Below are positions 25,655 to 37,143 of a stretch of 64,000 nucleotides of DNA, piece after piece. Position 1 is the first letter of the stretch; every line of letters starts with the position of its first letter. Below the pieces are notes generated by a model. The model saw nothing but the letters and a program-made list of their open reading frames with translations, had not been told where the DNA came from and searched no databases. The translations under genes were made by a program, and so were the position numbers. Origin of the DNA: Atrina japonica (taxonomy: Eukaryota > Mollusca > Bivalvia > Pterioida > Pinnidae); NCBI GenBank assembly GCA_030159075.1, contig BROG01000546.1, positions 431,001 through 495,000 of the forward strand, given 5' to 3'.

Positions 25655-26400
25655 ATCAAAAGAAGTTAGTGGTGTCCTTTAATTTGACATTTAGGTATAT
25701 CGACGACGTTTTGTCAATTAATAATGACAATTTTCATACATATGTCAATGCGATATATCCCAGCGAACTTGAAATTAAAGATACAACAGAATCAAGCACA
25801 CACGCTTCATACTTAGACATTTTACTTAATATAAACACAGACGGGAAATTAGCAACCACGCTATACGATAAACGCGACGATTTCGGCTTTCCCATGGTAA
25901 ATTTTCCACATTTAAGTAGTAATATCCCTCAGTCACCCGCATATGGAGTTTATATTTCACAAATGATACGATATGCCAGGGCGTGCACATCATATGAAAA
26001 TTTCATATACAGAGGTAAACTACTCACTGACAAATTATTGACACAGGGATATCGAAAACCGCGTTTAATGTCAACGTTCCGCAAATTTTACGGTCGGTAT
26101 AATAGTCTTTGTTTGCGACTACTCTGTTTCACTAAGTGAAATGTTGAGTTGCCTTTTCGTTGGCGGTTGTTGAGACGTCTGTACCAATTGTGACGAGGAT
26201 ACACTCCTCACTTGTTTCATTGGACTTGACTGTGGACTCACGGCGGGTGTGACCGGTCGACAGGGGATGCTTACTCCTCAATGGCACCTGATCCCCTCTT
26301 GGTTTCCAGAGGTCCGTGTTTGTTCATTTTACCGGATTTGTATCTATGTCCTGGAAATTATATTGATTTATCCTTTGGTATCTGAAATTTTTATATTATG
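25655..26400 (+). mobile_element. PLE fragment (copy E) nested in the LINE
   Basis: The best PLE copy here. The frame 25,669-26,139 encodes the end of a reverse transcriptase: NLTFRYIDDVLSINNDNF (catalytic YIDD), ASYLDILLNINTDGKLATTL, YDKRDDFGFPMVNFPHLSSN and STFRKFYGRYNSL. It is truncated 5' just before YIDD, so it is dead on arrival. The 3' tail (26,140-26,390) is the dispersed tail also present in copies B-D and F. I assign it to PLEs from the RT style and from the hammerhead-bearing terminal fragment of the same family at 27.6 kb. Confidence 0.75.
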
Positions 26401-26980
26401 AATTTTACTGAACACTACAATATACCTGGAATGATACTTTTAATAGACTTTGAAAAAAACCTTTGATTCAATGTCCTGGAATTATATTTTTAAAGTGTTA
26501 AAATTCTTTAATTTAATAACTCAATAATACAATGGGTACAAACTTTTACAAATGACAGTTTGTGAAATATAAACATGGGTGACAATCTATCTCAACCATT
26601 AAGAATATCTAGGGGATGTGGACAAGGTGATCCTGTTTCAAGTTATTTATTTCTTTTATGTGCAGAAGTATTATCATTAAAACTTAAAAACAGTAAAGAT
26701 ATTAAAGGTATAAAAGTTAAAGATACTGAATATATTTTAAGTCAGTTTGCAGATGACACAACAACAAAATTAGATGTATCAAAACAATCTTTAAATGCAA
26801 CCTTGGATGAAATTATATGGTTTGGACAAATATCAGGTCTTAAAATAAACCTGACAAAATCACATGTAATTTGGATAGGCTCTGAAGCATTTAGTCAAGA
26901 TAAATATTTGATTTGTGAAAGACTGTCATGGAACAAAAAGAATTTGAATTATTGGTCATTGACTTTGATGTTAATATAGA
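26401..26980 (+). pseudogene. LINE reverse transcriptase, 3' half
   Basis: Resumes the RT after the nested PLE with MILLIDFEK (26,433 on, the 'DFEKAFDS' motif, frameshifted after it). It then gives ISRGCGQGDPVSSYLFLLCA ('GCRQGDPLSPYLF'), EYILSQFADDTTTKLDVS (catalytic FADD) and ISGLKINLTKSHVIWIGS ('GLKIN--K--'). The catalytic residues survive, but upstream frameshifts and the insertion kill the gene. Confidence 0.85.
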
Positions 26981-27558
26981 GAACATACCAAATATAAACT
27001 TTTTCAAAAACATTCAAAGAAATTGATCAAACAATTAGACAATGGAAACAGCGATTCTAAAATCTCTCCTATTACCTAAACTCAGTCATTGCCAAATCCA
27101 TCAGATCAATTTTATACAACTTTAAATACACTATTATATAATTTTATTTTTGATGGTCCAACAGATAGAATTCAAAGAAAAATACTAATCAAACAATATT
27201 CAGAAGGAGGTTTAAAAATGATACATGTCAAAAATTTTGCATCAGCTATCAAAATTACATGGGTTAAGAGAATACTGACGGACAAAAAATGGAAAAGTAT
27301 AATAATATAATATAAGTGAAACAAATACAACCATAAAACAAATTACCTTATATGGAAACAATGTTTTACATGACACGATTAAAAAAACAAAAAATAAGTT
27401 TTGGAAAGATGTATTTTTAGCTCTTATTCTGCTCAATCAGCAAAGTCATATACATAATCTCACTCATTTTACAAAATATCCTATATAGCACTCAGATATA
27501 ATCCAAATAGACAATAAACCAATTATTTTTAAAAAATAGATTGAAAGCAATATATTTA

Positions 27559-27870
27559 CTATATTATAAACATACTACCAAAGTTATAATGCTCAAGACG
27601 ATATCGTTTCTGTCAATTAGACTTCATCAGCTGAGCTCTAATTTAAAAGTTATGTGTATTTTCTAAAGAGAAAGTGGTATTATACAAGGCCAAATAATAT
27701 CTCTAAAAGTATAGCCGAAATCCGTCTAAGAGTAACCACTGTTAAAAATGACAATCTTAGCTTTAGAAAAAAAATTGAATTTAAATGATGTAAACAGTGC
27801 CAAATATAGCTTTAGTATAAGATGAACAGCTGGTACCGAAATACCAGGTACTAGGTTTATGTATATCAAA
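27559..27870 (-). mobile_element. PLE terminal-repeat fragment nested in the LINE
   Basis: Reverse complement of the family seen at 12,540-12,785, with GCTGGTACCGAAATACCAGG at its outer side and a hammerhead-type motif at 27,591-27,636. LINE coding sequence is recognisable on both sides, which bounds the insertion. Confidence 0.65.
27591..27636 (-). ncRNA. hammerhead ribozyme candidate (PLE-type)
   Basis: Minus strand, 46 nt. Stem I is GCTCAG paired with TTGAGC (six pairs, one G-U). The core strand is CTGATGA. Stem II is GTC-TAATT-GAC with a flanking A-A mismatch. The second core strand is GAAA. Stem III is CGATATCG folding on itself, followed by TC, so cleavage would be after GTC. All conserved core bases are present. 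Hammerhead ribozymes are known from PLE terminal repeats. The A-A mismatch next to the core could weaken activity. Confidence 0.6.
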
Positions 27871-28524
27871 GTTTTAATTAAATCAGAATATAATACACTT
27901 AAAACGTATACTGAATTACAAGAAAAATACAATTTTTGGCCATTTTTTTATAATATTTTGGAATAAAAAATAACATTAAAAAAGTACAAGTACATTCAAA
28001 TGTAAATGAACTAAGAAACAAATTGATCACAGGACCAGTTATACCATATAATTTAACAATTATCATGTCAAATGTAAGAGGCACTAAAAACATATATAAT
28101 ACACTTGTAAAAAATAACATAAATACATCAAATAGTCAGTCAAAATGGGAGACATAATTAAACAGAAATTATCTAGAATAGAAAAAAAATAATGATCTGC
28201 CTTTTCGACTGTCACTAAATTCAAACCTAAACTGGTTACAATACAGAATTAATCACCGCATACTCTCAACAAATCAATATCTCAACAAACAAAATAAAAT
28301 AAACATAATAAACAACGATTTGTGTGATCTATACCAAACATCACCAGAGACATTGAAACACTTATTCTGGAACTGTCCAAAAACTAAAATTTTAATATCA
28401 AAAATTGAACATTGGCTCAATGCATACTTAAAGTGTAATATTATATTCACAGAAATAAATATAATATTTGGTATTACATATAAAACACAATACTCTGAGA
28501 TAATTAATCTTATAATTTTAACAA

Positions 28525-28525
<1 letters not shown>

Positions 28526-28602
<77 letters not shown>
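28526..28602. repeat. (AT)n microsatellite
   Basis: About 77 bp of AT dinucleotide near the 3' end of the LINE coding part. Confidence 0.95.
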
Positions 28603-28606
<4 letters not shown>

Positions 28607-28933
28607 AACACAAAATACAAAGAGAAAACTGTTATTTAAGCTAAAGCTGCAATTAAAAATTTGATAAAATTAAGAATAATTCAAAATAGATCTCCCGAGA
28701 ATATAGAATTTTTGAAAAATTAATACAGGAAAACTAGTATATAATTTATGATTATTAGGCATGTGTGTATATTCATTTGTATGAGCCCTTCAACTCCATT
28801 TTTGTTGGCTGAGGGCAATATACTATTTGTAATACATTTAAATATTGTTCTTTACGATTGACATGATTAGTGTTATTAGTATTAATTCCTTGTGCACTTG
28901 TGTAGCTCTATAATGTTTGTCTATAGTGTTTGA

Positions 28934-29031
<98 letters not shown>

Positions 29032-29135
29032 ATTTGGTCACTCAGACATATGAGATCCTCGTACTCCCTAGCCAGGTGGAGTTGTAGGGGTTGGTGTCAA
29101 AACCCTGGCCATATACCATAATAAAATTTATTAAA
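28603..29135 (+). mobile_element. probable LINE 3' untranslated region
   Basis: Follows the LINE C-terminus, contains a (CT)n run and ends with GTGTCAAAACCCTGGCC and AATAAAATTTATTAAAC, an A-rich end. The exact 3' border is an estimate. Confidence 0.5.
28937..29028. repeat. (CT)n microsatellite
   Basis: About 90 bp of CT dinucleotide with one CGTC interruption. Confidence 0.97.
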
Positions 29136-29162
29136 CAAAATAAAAAATCTAAATATTGACTT

Positions 29163-29670
29163 TTATGATTCGTTGGGCAATCTTTGCAAAAAAATATCTG
29201 GCTTTGTTACACAGGAAGCAGGTTCTGTCATTGATAGATTTGTCGTTATTTCAAATATTTTTTTCTCCAGTATTTTAATTCTGTATCTTACGTCCTTAAA
29301 CATTCTCTGTATGTCGGGTACGTTATTTGCTGTGTTTACTTCATATTCAGAAGGCTTTCTCGGAGTTTGATTCCGAGTCATTTATCTTATCTAATACTTA
29401 TTTACATTTATCTTGAAAATCGTTTATGATATATATAATACATATTATAGGTATAAATCACAAGACGTTTTGCTTTTGTTATAAAGGTTTATATTTATTC
29501 CCATTTTTGTGCAACAAAACGTGCTGCCTACTTGATTTTTAACGCATTTTATACTTTTTGGTTGTTTATTAAATATTTAATCATAGATTATATTAAGTAT
29601 AATGTTCAAACATCTGAAGTTAAGTGAATCGGGACATAAATTGGGACATATGACCTGGACGAAATTTACC
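29163..29670 (-). mobile_element. retroelement remnant, second copy
   Basis: The minus frame 29,381-29,163 reads PRKPSEYEVNTANNVPDIQR then MFKDVRYRIKILEKKI, ending VTKPDIFLQRLPNES. It is coherent protein-like sequence that I cannot place with certainty, perhaps a gag or linker region. The segment 29,370-29,667 duplicates 22,425-22,815. It is probably part of the same retroelement as the protease piece at 30.5-31.06 kb, split by later insertions. Confidence 0.45.
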
Positions 29671-29807
29671 ATTGCCCCTTAACAATCTCATCTCAGTTGC
29701 TAAAATTCTAAAGTCGTTTTATGGTCCGCCAGTTTTCACATTGTACTCAGATGAGTAAATTCTAAACTTTTAAGCATAACTGTATACTTCTGGAATAAGC
29801 AGTATTA

Positions 29808-30048
29808 AAAATCTCAGATACCAAAGTATAAATCAATAGAATGTCCAGGACATAGGTACAAATCCGGTAAAAGTGGACAAACACGGACCTCTTTAAACCA
29901 AGAGGTGGAATCTGGTGCCATGGAGGAGTAATAAACATCCTCTGTCGACCGGTCACACCCGCCGTGAGTCCACAGTCAAATCCAATGAAATACGTGAGGA
30001 GTAAATCCTCGTCACAATTGGTACAGACGTCTCAAAAACCGTCAACGA
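29808..30048 (-). mobile_element. PLE 3' tail fragment (copy F)
   Basis: Reverse-oriented tail: TCGACCGGTCACACCCGCCG, GACGTCTCAAAAACCG, and at the other end AAAATCTCAGATACCAAAGT. It contains only the non-coding tail. Confidence 0.8.
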
Positions 30049-30139
30049 ATATATTAACCTCACATCGATGGCTAGATACTCTATTACTTAAGGAGACCCT
30101 TTGTCTCAGTCTCACATAAATAAATAAATAAACATTAAT

Positions 30140-30372
30140 AAAAAATGTTTGTTTCCGTATAACACGAGATAAAATATAAACTGTCAACATTAAAACATTT
30201 CTGTGACATGATTACAACCCGTTTTGATATTAGGAATATCATATTCCATTATAATTTACAATAATAATTTATGATATTTACACGTCAGTATAATTAAATC
30301 CGATGAGTTGGTAAAAATCATTGCGCTATACATGAAGTCTCCAAATTAATCAAAGCCAACCAAAATTATTGT
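30140..30372 (+). repeat. receptor upstream duplication, partial third copy
   Basis: Matches 18,890-19,120 and 31,895-32,110 (TTTCTGTGACATGATTACAA, CCGTTTTGATATTAGGAATA, ATTTACACGTCAGTATAATT). It stops before the 94-bp exon. Confidence 0.65.
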
Positions 30373-30484
30373 AAACAGGTTTCGATAATTAATTGAATAA
30401 GATGAATTCTGTTTGTTTCCCATCATGATGGTGCTATAACGGCTGTCTAGAAGAGTTTACAAGCGGTCGGAATTTCAAATGGTA

Positions 30485-31060
30485 TTATTATTTGAGACCG
30501 TTGGGTTCAGTGATAGACTCTGTTACATGCTCTCTGCACATCATTGCTAAATTGTCTTCTGCTAAACAATTTAAAATGTCATTTCCTATTGCTATCTCTA
30601 CCTTCCGATAGTCTATTCTGTGTGCATACTTTAAAAGAAATTTTGTCTTAAAATTGTATCTTTTGAACTATCGCATACCAATGAAGTGATTGGATAGCAG
30701 TCCTCTCCAAAGCCGATTGAAATATCTGCTCTTCCATGGATCAACGGGTCATTACCATTGACGTCTCGTAATTTTCTATTAACAGCTGTAAATGGATGGT
30801 TGCATATCAACGACTGGTAAAGATTTCTGAATAATATAGTGTAAGTTGAACCACTGTCCAATAAGAAAAGAAATCTTCAAATCATATATAACATCTGACA
30901 AATAGAACCCATTGTCCCATTTTCTCTGTTGCTCTCCTGCTAATCCAAATCTGACTTCCGAACGCCCAAATCCATCCGAAAAAAGCCAATTTTTCTGCGA
31001 CCCCCCCCCCTCATGGCCAAGTGAGACGGTAGACCCTGTTTCCCTGTAGGGACATATGTC
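30485..31060 (-). pseudogene. retroviral-type aspartic protease fragment
   Basis: Minus strand. A lead-in (FGRSEVRFGLAGE) is followed by a frame with FLFLLDSGSTYTILFRNLYQ, where DSG is the retropepsin catalytic triad and Leu-Leu precedes it as usual. Next come RKLRDVNGNDPLIHGRADIS and CDSSKDTILRQNFF (relic of the second 'ILG-DF' motif, with Gly changed to Arg). Downstream KYAHRIDYRKVEIAIGNDI would lead toward an RT that is not present. This is an LTR-retrotransposon relic. The retained ORF is about 76 residues. Confidence 0.7.
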
Positions 31061-31183
31061 AAAACAGCTGTTGAGCTATTACGTATATGAAAACACCACC
31101 CGCAAAGTCAGTATTCTGGAATGAATTTAGTATCCAATGGATTACAGTTTCACTGAAAAAATGGTAATGTATATAGATATAAG

Positions 31184-31318
31184 GATTGTTTTTCATTTTT
31201 TAAAAAAGCAATTGCTCTTGGAAAAAATCATTGAGCAGCCCTTCGTGCTGCACAGAATATTTCCATGAACAATTGCTTCTATACCCCGATGATGTTCAAA
31301 AAATGAAAAACAATCCTA
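31184..31318. mobile_element. small MITE-like foldback
   Basis: GGATTGTTTTTCATTTTTT at the left end pairs with AAAAAATGAAAAACAATCC at the right end. AGCAATTGCTCTTGGAAA and TTCCATGAACAATTGCT extend the pairing inward, and an inner mini-hairpin GAGCAGCCCTTCGTGCTGC forms the tip. Total 135 bp, non-coding. Confidence 0.8.
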
Positions 31319-31564
31319 AATTGATACCATTAACAACGTCTTTGCAAATGCCAATGCAAAGTCAGTAATTTATACATATGATATACATAATGTATATAAT
31401 AAACGATACTCAAGATATTAGTATAAGTACATTAGATCAGACATACACTTGGGCACATGACCCGATTTAGTGACATCACATGGAAAACAGATTCCAGTAG
31501 GAAACGTATTTTAAAAAAATTGAAGCTACCAAACGAAGAAAACAAAATCAGTAGAAAAGAGATA

Positions 31565-31566
<2 letters not shown>

Positions 31567-31645
<79 letters not shown>
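31567..31645. repeat. (AT)n microsatellite
   Basis: About 79 bp of AT dinucleotide with one phase break. Confidence 0.95.
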
Positions 31646-31648
<3 letters not shown>

Positions 31649-31764
31649 TTCTATTGATATCAGCACATATTTTCGGGAATCGGACAACCGATTGCATCGT
31701 AAATCAAATTCTATATAAAGTGATTTAGACTGTATTAGTGTTAGTGTGATTGGTACACGAGATA

Positions 31765-32430
31765 TATTTTATTTACCTGCGACAATCACTTAATATACGT
31801 GTTTTATCTTCTTTTCTGTGACCATTTATGTCAAAGTGAAGTGAGTTTGGCACTTCAATTTATTAATTTAAAAATTCTGTAACTACATAGAAAATGTTTG
31901 TTGCGGTATAATACGGAATAAAACATAAAAGGACAACATTAAAACATTTCTGTGACAAAAAAAGTGTTACACAACAAGATAATAATCAACATGATTAGAA
32001 ACCGTGTTGGTGTTAGGAATATCATATTCCATGACAATAAAATGATATTTACACGTCAGTTTAATTAACTCCAATGGCTTGGTTTCATTATACATACATT
32101 CTCCAAAGGCGTTTAAAATTATTTACACCATTTTGTTAGGCATGCCGTTAACATAAGCTGTGTGATATATGATATGCATATGTGATATGCATATATGATA
32201 TGTACGTGTTCATCAGTATTGAGTGTCATATATACATACATACAGATATGAGGTGCAAAAATACGGACTTTGTAGTCAGTCCTCGAATGTCGGTACACAA
32301 AAAAATATATTATTAGCTATATATTTTCAGAAGGAAACGTCCATTGGTGCATTTACATTGTATGTACATTTGCAAGCTCTGTTGGAACTTCAAAAATAAA
32401 TCGAGTTACTCAACGATATTTCAGGTAATA
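31765..32430 (+). repeat. receptor upstream segmental duplication, copy 2
   Basis: Collinear with 18,590-19,385. Shared blocks run through GATATTTACACGTCAGT, the CATACATACA-GATATGAGGTGCA block and the exon described next. Identity falls off in places, so the duplication is not recent. Confidence 0.7.
32331..32424 (+). other. candidate 5' non-coding exon (receptor copy 2)
   Basis: 94 bp between TATATTTTCAG and CAG|GTAATATT, the same length and position as 19,288-19,381. No ATG. If spliced to the acceptor at 41,952 it would define an intron of about 9.5 kb that now contains two large mobile elements. Confidence 0.45.
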
Positions 32431-32504
32431 TTGATTTAATTTTTTTCTGTATCTGTGCACCATATCCTCAATACTTGCTAGGAATGTCACATGTAAACAA
32501 TATT

Positions 32505-32563
32505 GTAACGTTGACATCAAACGCGATTTTCAATACCCCTGTGTCAATAATTTGTCTGTGAGT
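32505..32563 (-). mobile_element. PLE fragment (copy G), left part
   Basis: Reverse complement of the 'CTCACTGACAAATTATTGACACAGG...' part of copy E. It is interrupted at GTGAGT (32,558-32,563) by the 4.58-kb element and resumes at 37,144. Confidence 0.75.
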
Positions 32564-33544
32564 TACGGAAGCCGACACGTGCCATATGTAGTAATAAAAT
32601 ATGTCGTTATAACGACATATATGTTGTTTTAACGACTTATTATGTTGTTATAACGACATATTAATTATCTTGTTATAACAAGATATTATGTCTTAATAAC
32701 AAAATATTATGTCGTTATAACAAGATATTATGTCGTTATAACGAGATATAAATTATTTTGTTATAACAAAATATTATGTCGTAATAACAAAATATTATGT
32801 CGTAATAACAAGATAATTATCTTGTTATAACCACAAGATATTATGTCGTTATAACAAAATAATTTGTCGTAATAACAAGATATTATGTCGTAATAACAAG
32901 ATATTATGTTGTTATAACGACATATGAATTATTTTGTTATAACAAGATATTATGTCGTAATAACACGATATTATGTCGTAATAACAAGATATTATGTTGT
33001 TATAACGAGATATGAATTATCTTGTTATAACAAGATATTATATCGTAATAACAAGATATTATGTTGTTATATCGAGATATGAAATATCTTGTTATAACAA
33101 GATATTATGTCGTTATAACAAGATATTATGTCGTAATAACAAGATATTATGTTGTTATAACGACATATGAATTATCTTGTTATAACAAGATATTATGTCG
33201 TTATAACAAGAAATATTAGTCGTAATAACAAGATATTATTGTTGTTATAACGACATATGAATTATCTTGTTTATAACAAGATATTATGTCGTAATAACAA
33301 GATATTATGTCGTAAATAACAAATATGTCGTTATAACGACATATGAATTATCTTGTTATAACAAGATATTATGTCGTAATAAACAAGATATTATGTCGTA
33401 ATAACAAGATATTATGTTGTTATATACGAGATATGAATTATCTTGTTATAACAAGATATTATGTTGTTTATAACGAGATATGAAATATACGGAAGCGTAT
33501 TAGGGACCACAAGTTGTCTTTATAATTGTTAGTTGTTAAGGTTT
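32564..33544 (+). repeat. left inverted terminus with palindromic satellite
   Basis: Bounded outside by ACGGAAGCC and inside by ACGGAAGCGTATTAGGGACC, with an array between them built from self-complementary units: CGTTATAACG, TCTTGTTATAACAAGATA and variants joined by TTATGTCG or GAATTA. Nearly every unit can form a hairpin. Indels of one base are frequent. Confidence 0.9.
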
Positions 33545-33672
33545 CATGTCACATTTTATCATTATTGTTCAATATTGTTACTATCGCAACCTTAAATAAA
33601 TACGTTTTATTAAAATTGATAAGATTAAGAGTATGCTATGTAAAAAAGCTTTGTTTTAAATTGTCCATTATC

Positions 33673-33955
33673 AATCTAATCTCTTTCTGCTCCTGTTTTC
33701 TGATATATCGCAATCCGCTATGGGGTCACGTGCGAGTGACTTCTCGTAAGTTTATAATGTTCGACCAATAAAAATGCGACTTACAATATTATATGCATCT
33801 CTTTGCCATTAGATCGCTTACAAGATTGTGTAAGTCGCTTTTTCTGTTTTTCATGGGTCGAAATTTACCAGGTCATCCGCGCGTGACCCCATAGCGGATT
33901 GCGTTAGATCCTGTACGCGACATATCAGAAAACAGGAGCGATTAGAGATCGGTTT
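33673..33955. repeat. foldback inside the 4.58-kb element
   Basis: The arm CTCCTGTTTTCTGATATATC with AATCCGCTATGGGGTCACG (33,690-33,733) is complementary to CGTGACCCCATAGCGGATT and ATATCAGAAAACAGGAG (33,882-33,937). The second arm has an 18-bp insertion. A nested hairpin GCGACTTACAA / TGTGTAAGTCGC (33,776-33,838) sits in the loop. Confidence 0.85.
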
Positions 33956-34140
33956 ATAATTAGATTGGTCCGTTATATAAGACATTTTCTGCTTGATATT
34001 TTTCCAAATAATTTGTTAAATTTGTAATATTAACGCACTGTCTTGTTTTTAATTTTTTAAGCTCCCCGGCAGATCATTCTCGCCATCATTCTGTACGCTA
34101 GACATGGAAGGAATGGGATATATAAGGCGATGACTTGATT

Positions 34141-34399
<259 letters not shown>

Positions 34400-34715
34400 C
34401 TGGCAGAATTTTTAAAAATTAATATTCTGGCCTTGAAAACATTGAAAAGAAATAGTCTGTACTTTATTAGCAAGTTGATATATAATCTTACCTTAACTGG
34501 TGCTAAAGTTGTGATGAAAATCATTTTTAAAAAGTTTCGACTCGCTTCGCTCGCCGTATTTCTTTCTACAATTTTGTCGACAGGCTACGCTCATCTTTTC
34601 TTGATTAATACATAAAGATATTTATATAGAAGTTTCGCTGCTGACTTAATCAGTGGTCATCTGTATCCATTTGTTCTGCAAATCCACCACGAGGAAGGAG
34701 AAAAACGCCGACAAC

Positions 34716-35157
34716 CCCCCCCCCCCCCCCCCAAAAAAAAAAATTAACTTCTACAAATAATCAGCCTCTCCGTTTAATGAATTTGAGATAAAACCAGTTC
34801 CTAATTTAATGTCTGGAACCAAGATAATTAACTTTGACCTCTCTGGACTTGTGAAATTTAACATTTCCTAGAGAGTACTAGTATACTCCATGGAACATAT
34901 GGGAAAACTGATTGTGTTTCGGGGGGGGGGGGGGGGGGGGCAGTTACAAAATGCTTCATTGGGCTTCCAAAATTGGAAACATTCGAACTTTTATCTGGAG
35001 AACATACTCTAGAATCCCCTAGCCGAGTTGAATTTCACTTCATTTTGGAGATTTTTGATCCGTTCTGTCAGAGGGATGGAATATGTTTCGTGGAATTACA
35101 GTTTTAGTTTAGATGGATAATCAGTGTGACATATTACATAGACGCCCCCCCCCCCCC
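34716..35157. repeat. short poly-C and poly-G runs
   Basis: Poly-C of about 16 at 34,716, poly-G of 20 at 34,921 and poly-C of about 12 at 35,145, all within 450 bp of each other and of the long poly-G. Confidence 0.9.
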
Positions 35158-35927
35158 GCAACTTTTTTCACATACATTTTTTTTATATTACCAACACGTC
35201 TGGAATCCAGGAAAATGCTTCCCGGAGCTTTCAAAAGTAAAATACGAATATATTCTACATTTGCACCCTATCCAACTTTAAATCATAAGTCTGCCTTTGG
35301 TGAGGTACGCATTATATAACAGTTTTAACAAGTATAATTTCATGTCTCCAACCTCAAACCCACTCACCCCGTCTTGAAAAAAATTCTAGATCCGCCATTG
35401 TTGTATATGTTTATTGCATAATCAAAAGGTATATGAAAATATTTTTTTACCGGGGAAAACATTTTCAGAAAAACAAATTTGACCCCCCATTTGATTTGCT
35501 TCCTACGCCACTGTGTTAGACAGGTAGACAGGCGTAATTTTGTATCTTGAAGCTGATAAAATGTCTGTTCAGGATTCCAAATTTCTGAAAATTTCTGAAA
35601 GATGCGACAGTGTGTCACCTTTTCCGTGGCGAAATATTGCCTCACTAATCCAATATGCAGTGCCGTATGTATTGTAGATATATATCGGTTTTAAATAGTT
35701 AACATATTTTTTATGTTACACCCTGAACTCCCCCATGACATTTTTTTTATCTGCCACTCTAATATATTACTTTTCTGACTACAAAAGCAAAAAAAAAAAA
35801 AAATGAAAAATATAAACAATCCGTCTCTGGTCTGCTTTAAAATAAATATTCTGTCCTTTGCGACGATGTGAAAATTTATAATCTGACTCGACAAAATTTG
35901 CCAGCGAGTTACAATGGTCTATTTAAC

Positions 35928-36012
35928 CCTTTCAACCCTACAGACCATAAAAAACTAGTCTTTAACAATAAAATGAGCATACCACTCAGATTTTCAGGGG
36001 TGAAAGGGTAAA
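35928..36012. repeat. short hairpin repeat
   Basis: TTTAACCCTTTCAACCCT at the left pairs with GGGGTGAAAGGGTAAA at the right. A sequence of similar style (AATGAGTTAAACCCTAAAC) appears near 52,115. Confidence 0.7.
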
Positions 36013-36324
36013 CCATAATACAACTTAAATTAAGACACCATTAAAAATATACAGAAATAAATAAATGAAGGTTGTGATATTACATAACAATTTGTTGCAA
36101 TTTTCTCAAGACAATGCCTTAAAAAAGGAGTATGTCATGAAAAGTTCGAAGTGGTATATTTTTTTATAAAATATAGCTTCTTTAAATTAAGGTTGCGTTA
36201 ATAATAATATTGAATAAGAATGGTACAATATAACATATGGATTAGTGTCTTGTAACACAATTATTACCAGATAATAACGCGATGTGATGCCTTATTATGA
36301 ACAACGAGGTGAAAAACAATTCAA

Positions 36325-37143
36325 GTAAACCTTAATAACTAACAATTACAAGACAACTCGTGGTCCAAATACGCTTCCGTAATTTCGACATAATATCTTG
36401 TTATTACGATATAATATCTTGTTATAACAAGATAATTCATATCTTGTTATAACAACATAGTATCTTGTTATTACGACATAATATCTTGTTATTACGACAT
36501 ACTATTTTTTTATAACGACATAATATCTTTTTATAACAAGATGATTCATATCTTGTTTATAACAACATAATATTCTTGTTATTACGACATAATATCTTGT
36601 TTATTTACGACATAATATCTTGTATAACAAGATAATTGATATCTTGTTATAACAACTTAATATCTTGTTTTGTTATTACGACATAATATCTTGTTATTAC
36701 GACATATTATTTGTGTTATAACGACATAATATCTTGTTATAACAAGATAATTCATATCTTGTTATAACAAGATAATATTTTGTTATTACGACATAATATC
36801 TTGTTATTACGACATAGTATCTTGTTATAACAAGATAATTCATATCTCGTTATAACAACATAATATCTTGTTATTACGACATAATATCTTGTTATTACGA
36901 CATACTATTTTGTTATAACGACATAATATCTTGTTATAACAAGATAATTCATATCTCGTTATAACAAACATAATAATCTTGTTATTACGACATAATATCT
37001 TGTTATATAACGACATAATATCTTGTTATAAAGAGATAATAACATATCTCGTATATAACGACATATTAAGTCGTTTTAACAAGATATATGTCGTTATAAC
37101 AAAATATTTTTATTACTACATGTGGCACGTATCGGCTTCCGTA
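36325..37143 (-). repeat. right inverted terminus with palindromic satellite
   Basis: Inverted counterpart of 32,564-33,544. The inner border CCTTAATAACTAACAATTAC continues to GGTCCAAATACGCTTCCGTA. The array of ATATCTTGTTATAACAAGAT units ends at TAATAC/TACATGTGGCACG. It is about 160 bp shorter than the left arm. Confidence 0.9.

Larger units (their letters stand above)
27060..28525 (+). pseudogene. LINE C-terminal region, interrupted
   Basis: The frame 27,089-27,310 gives LNTLLYNFIFDGPTDRIQRK and YSEGGLKMIHVKNFASAIK, the typical thumb/post-RT region of L1/Tx1-type LINEs ('F-W--K--KI-R-----GGL---D'). The segment at 28,320-28,520 has MCDLYQTSPETLKHLFWNCP, the Cys-His 'C-C-E--HLFW-C' end of these proteins. 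A minus-strand PLE terminal fragment splits it at 27,559-27,870. Confidence 0.75.
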
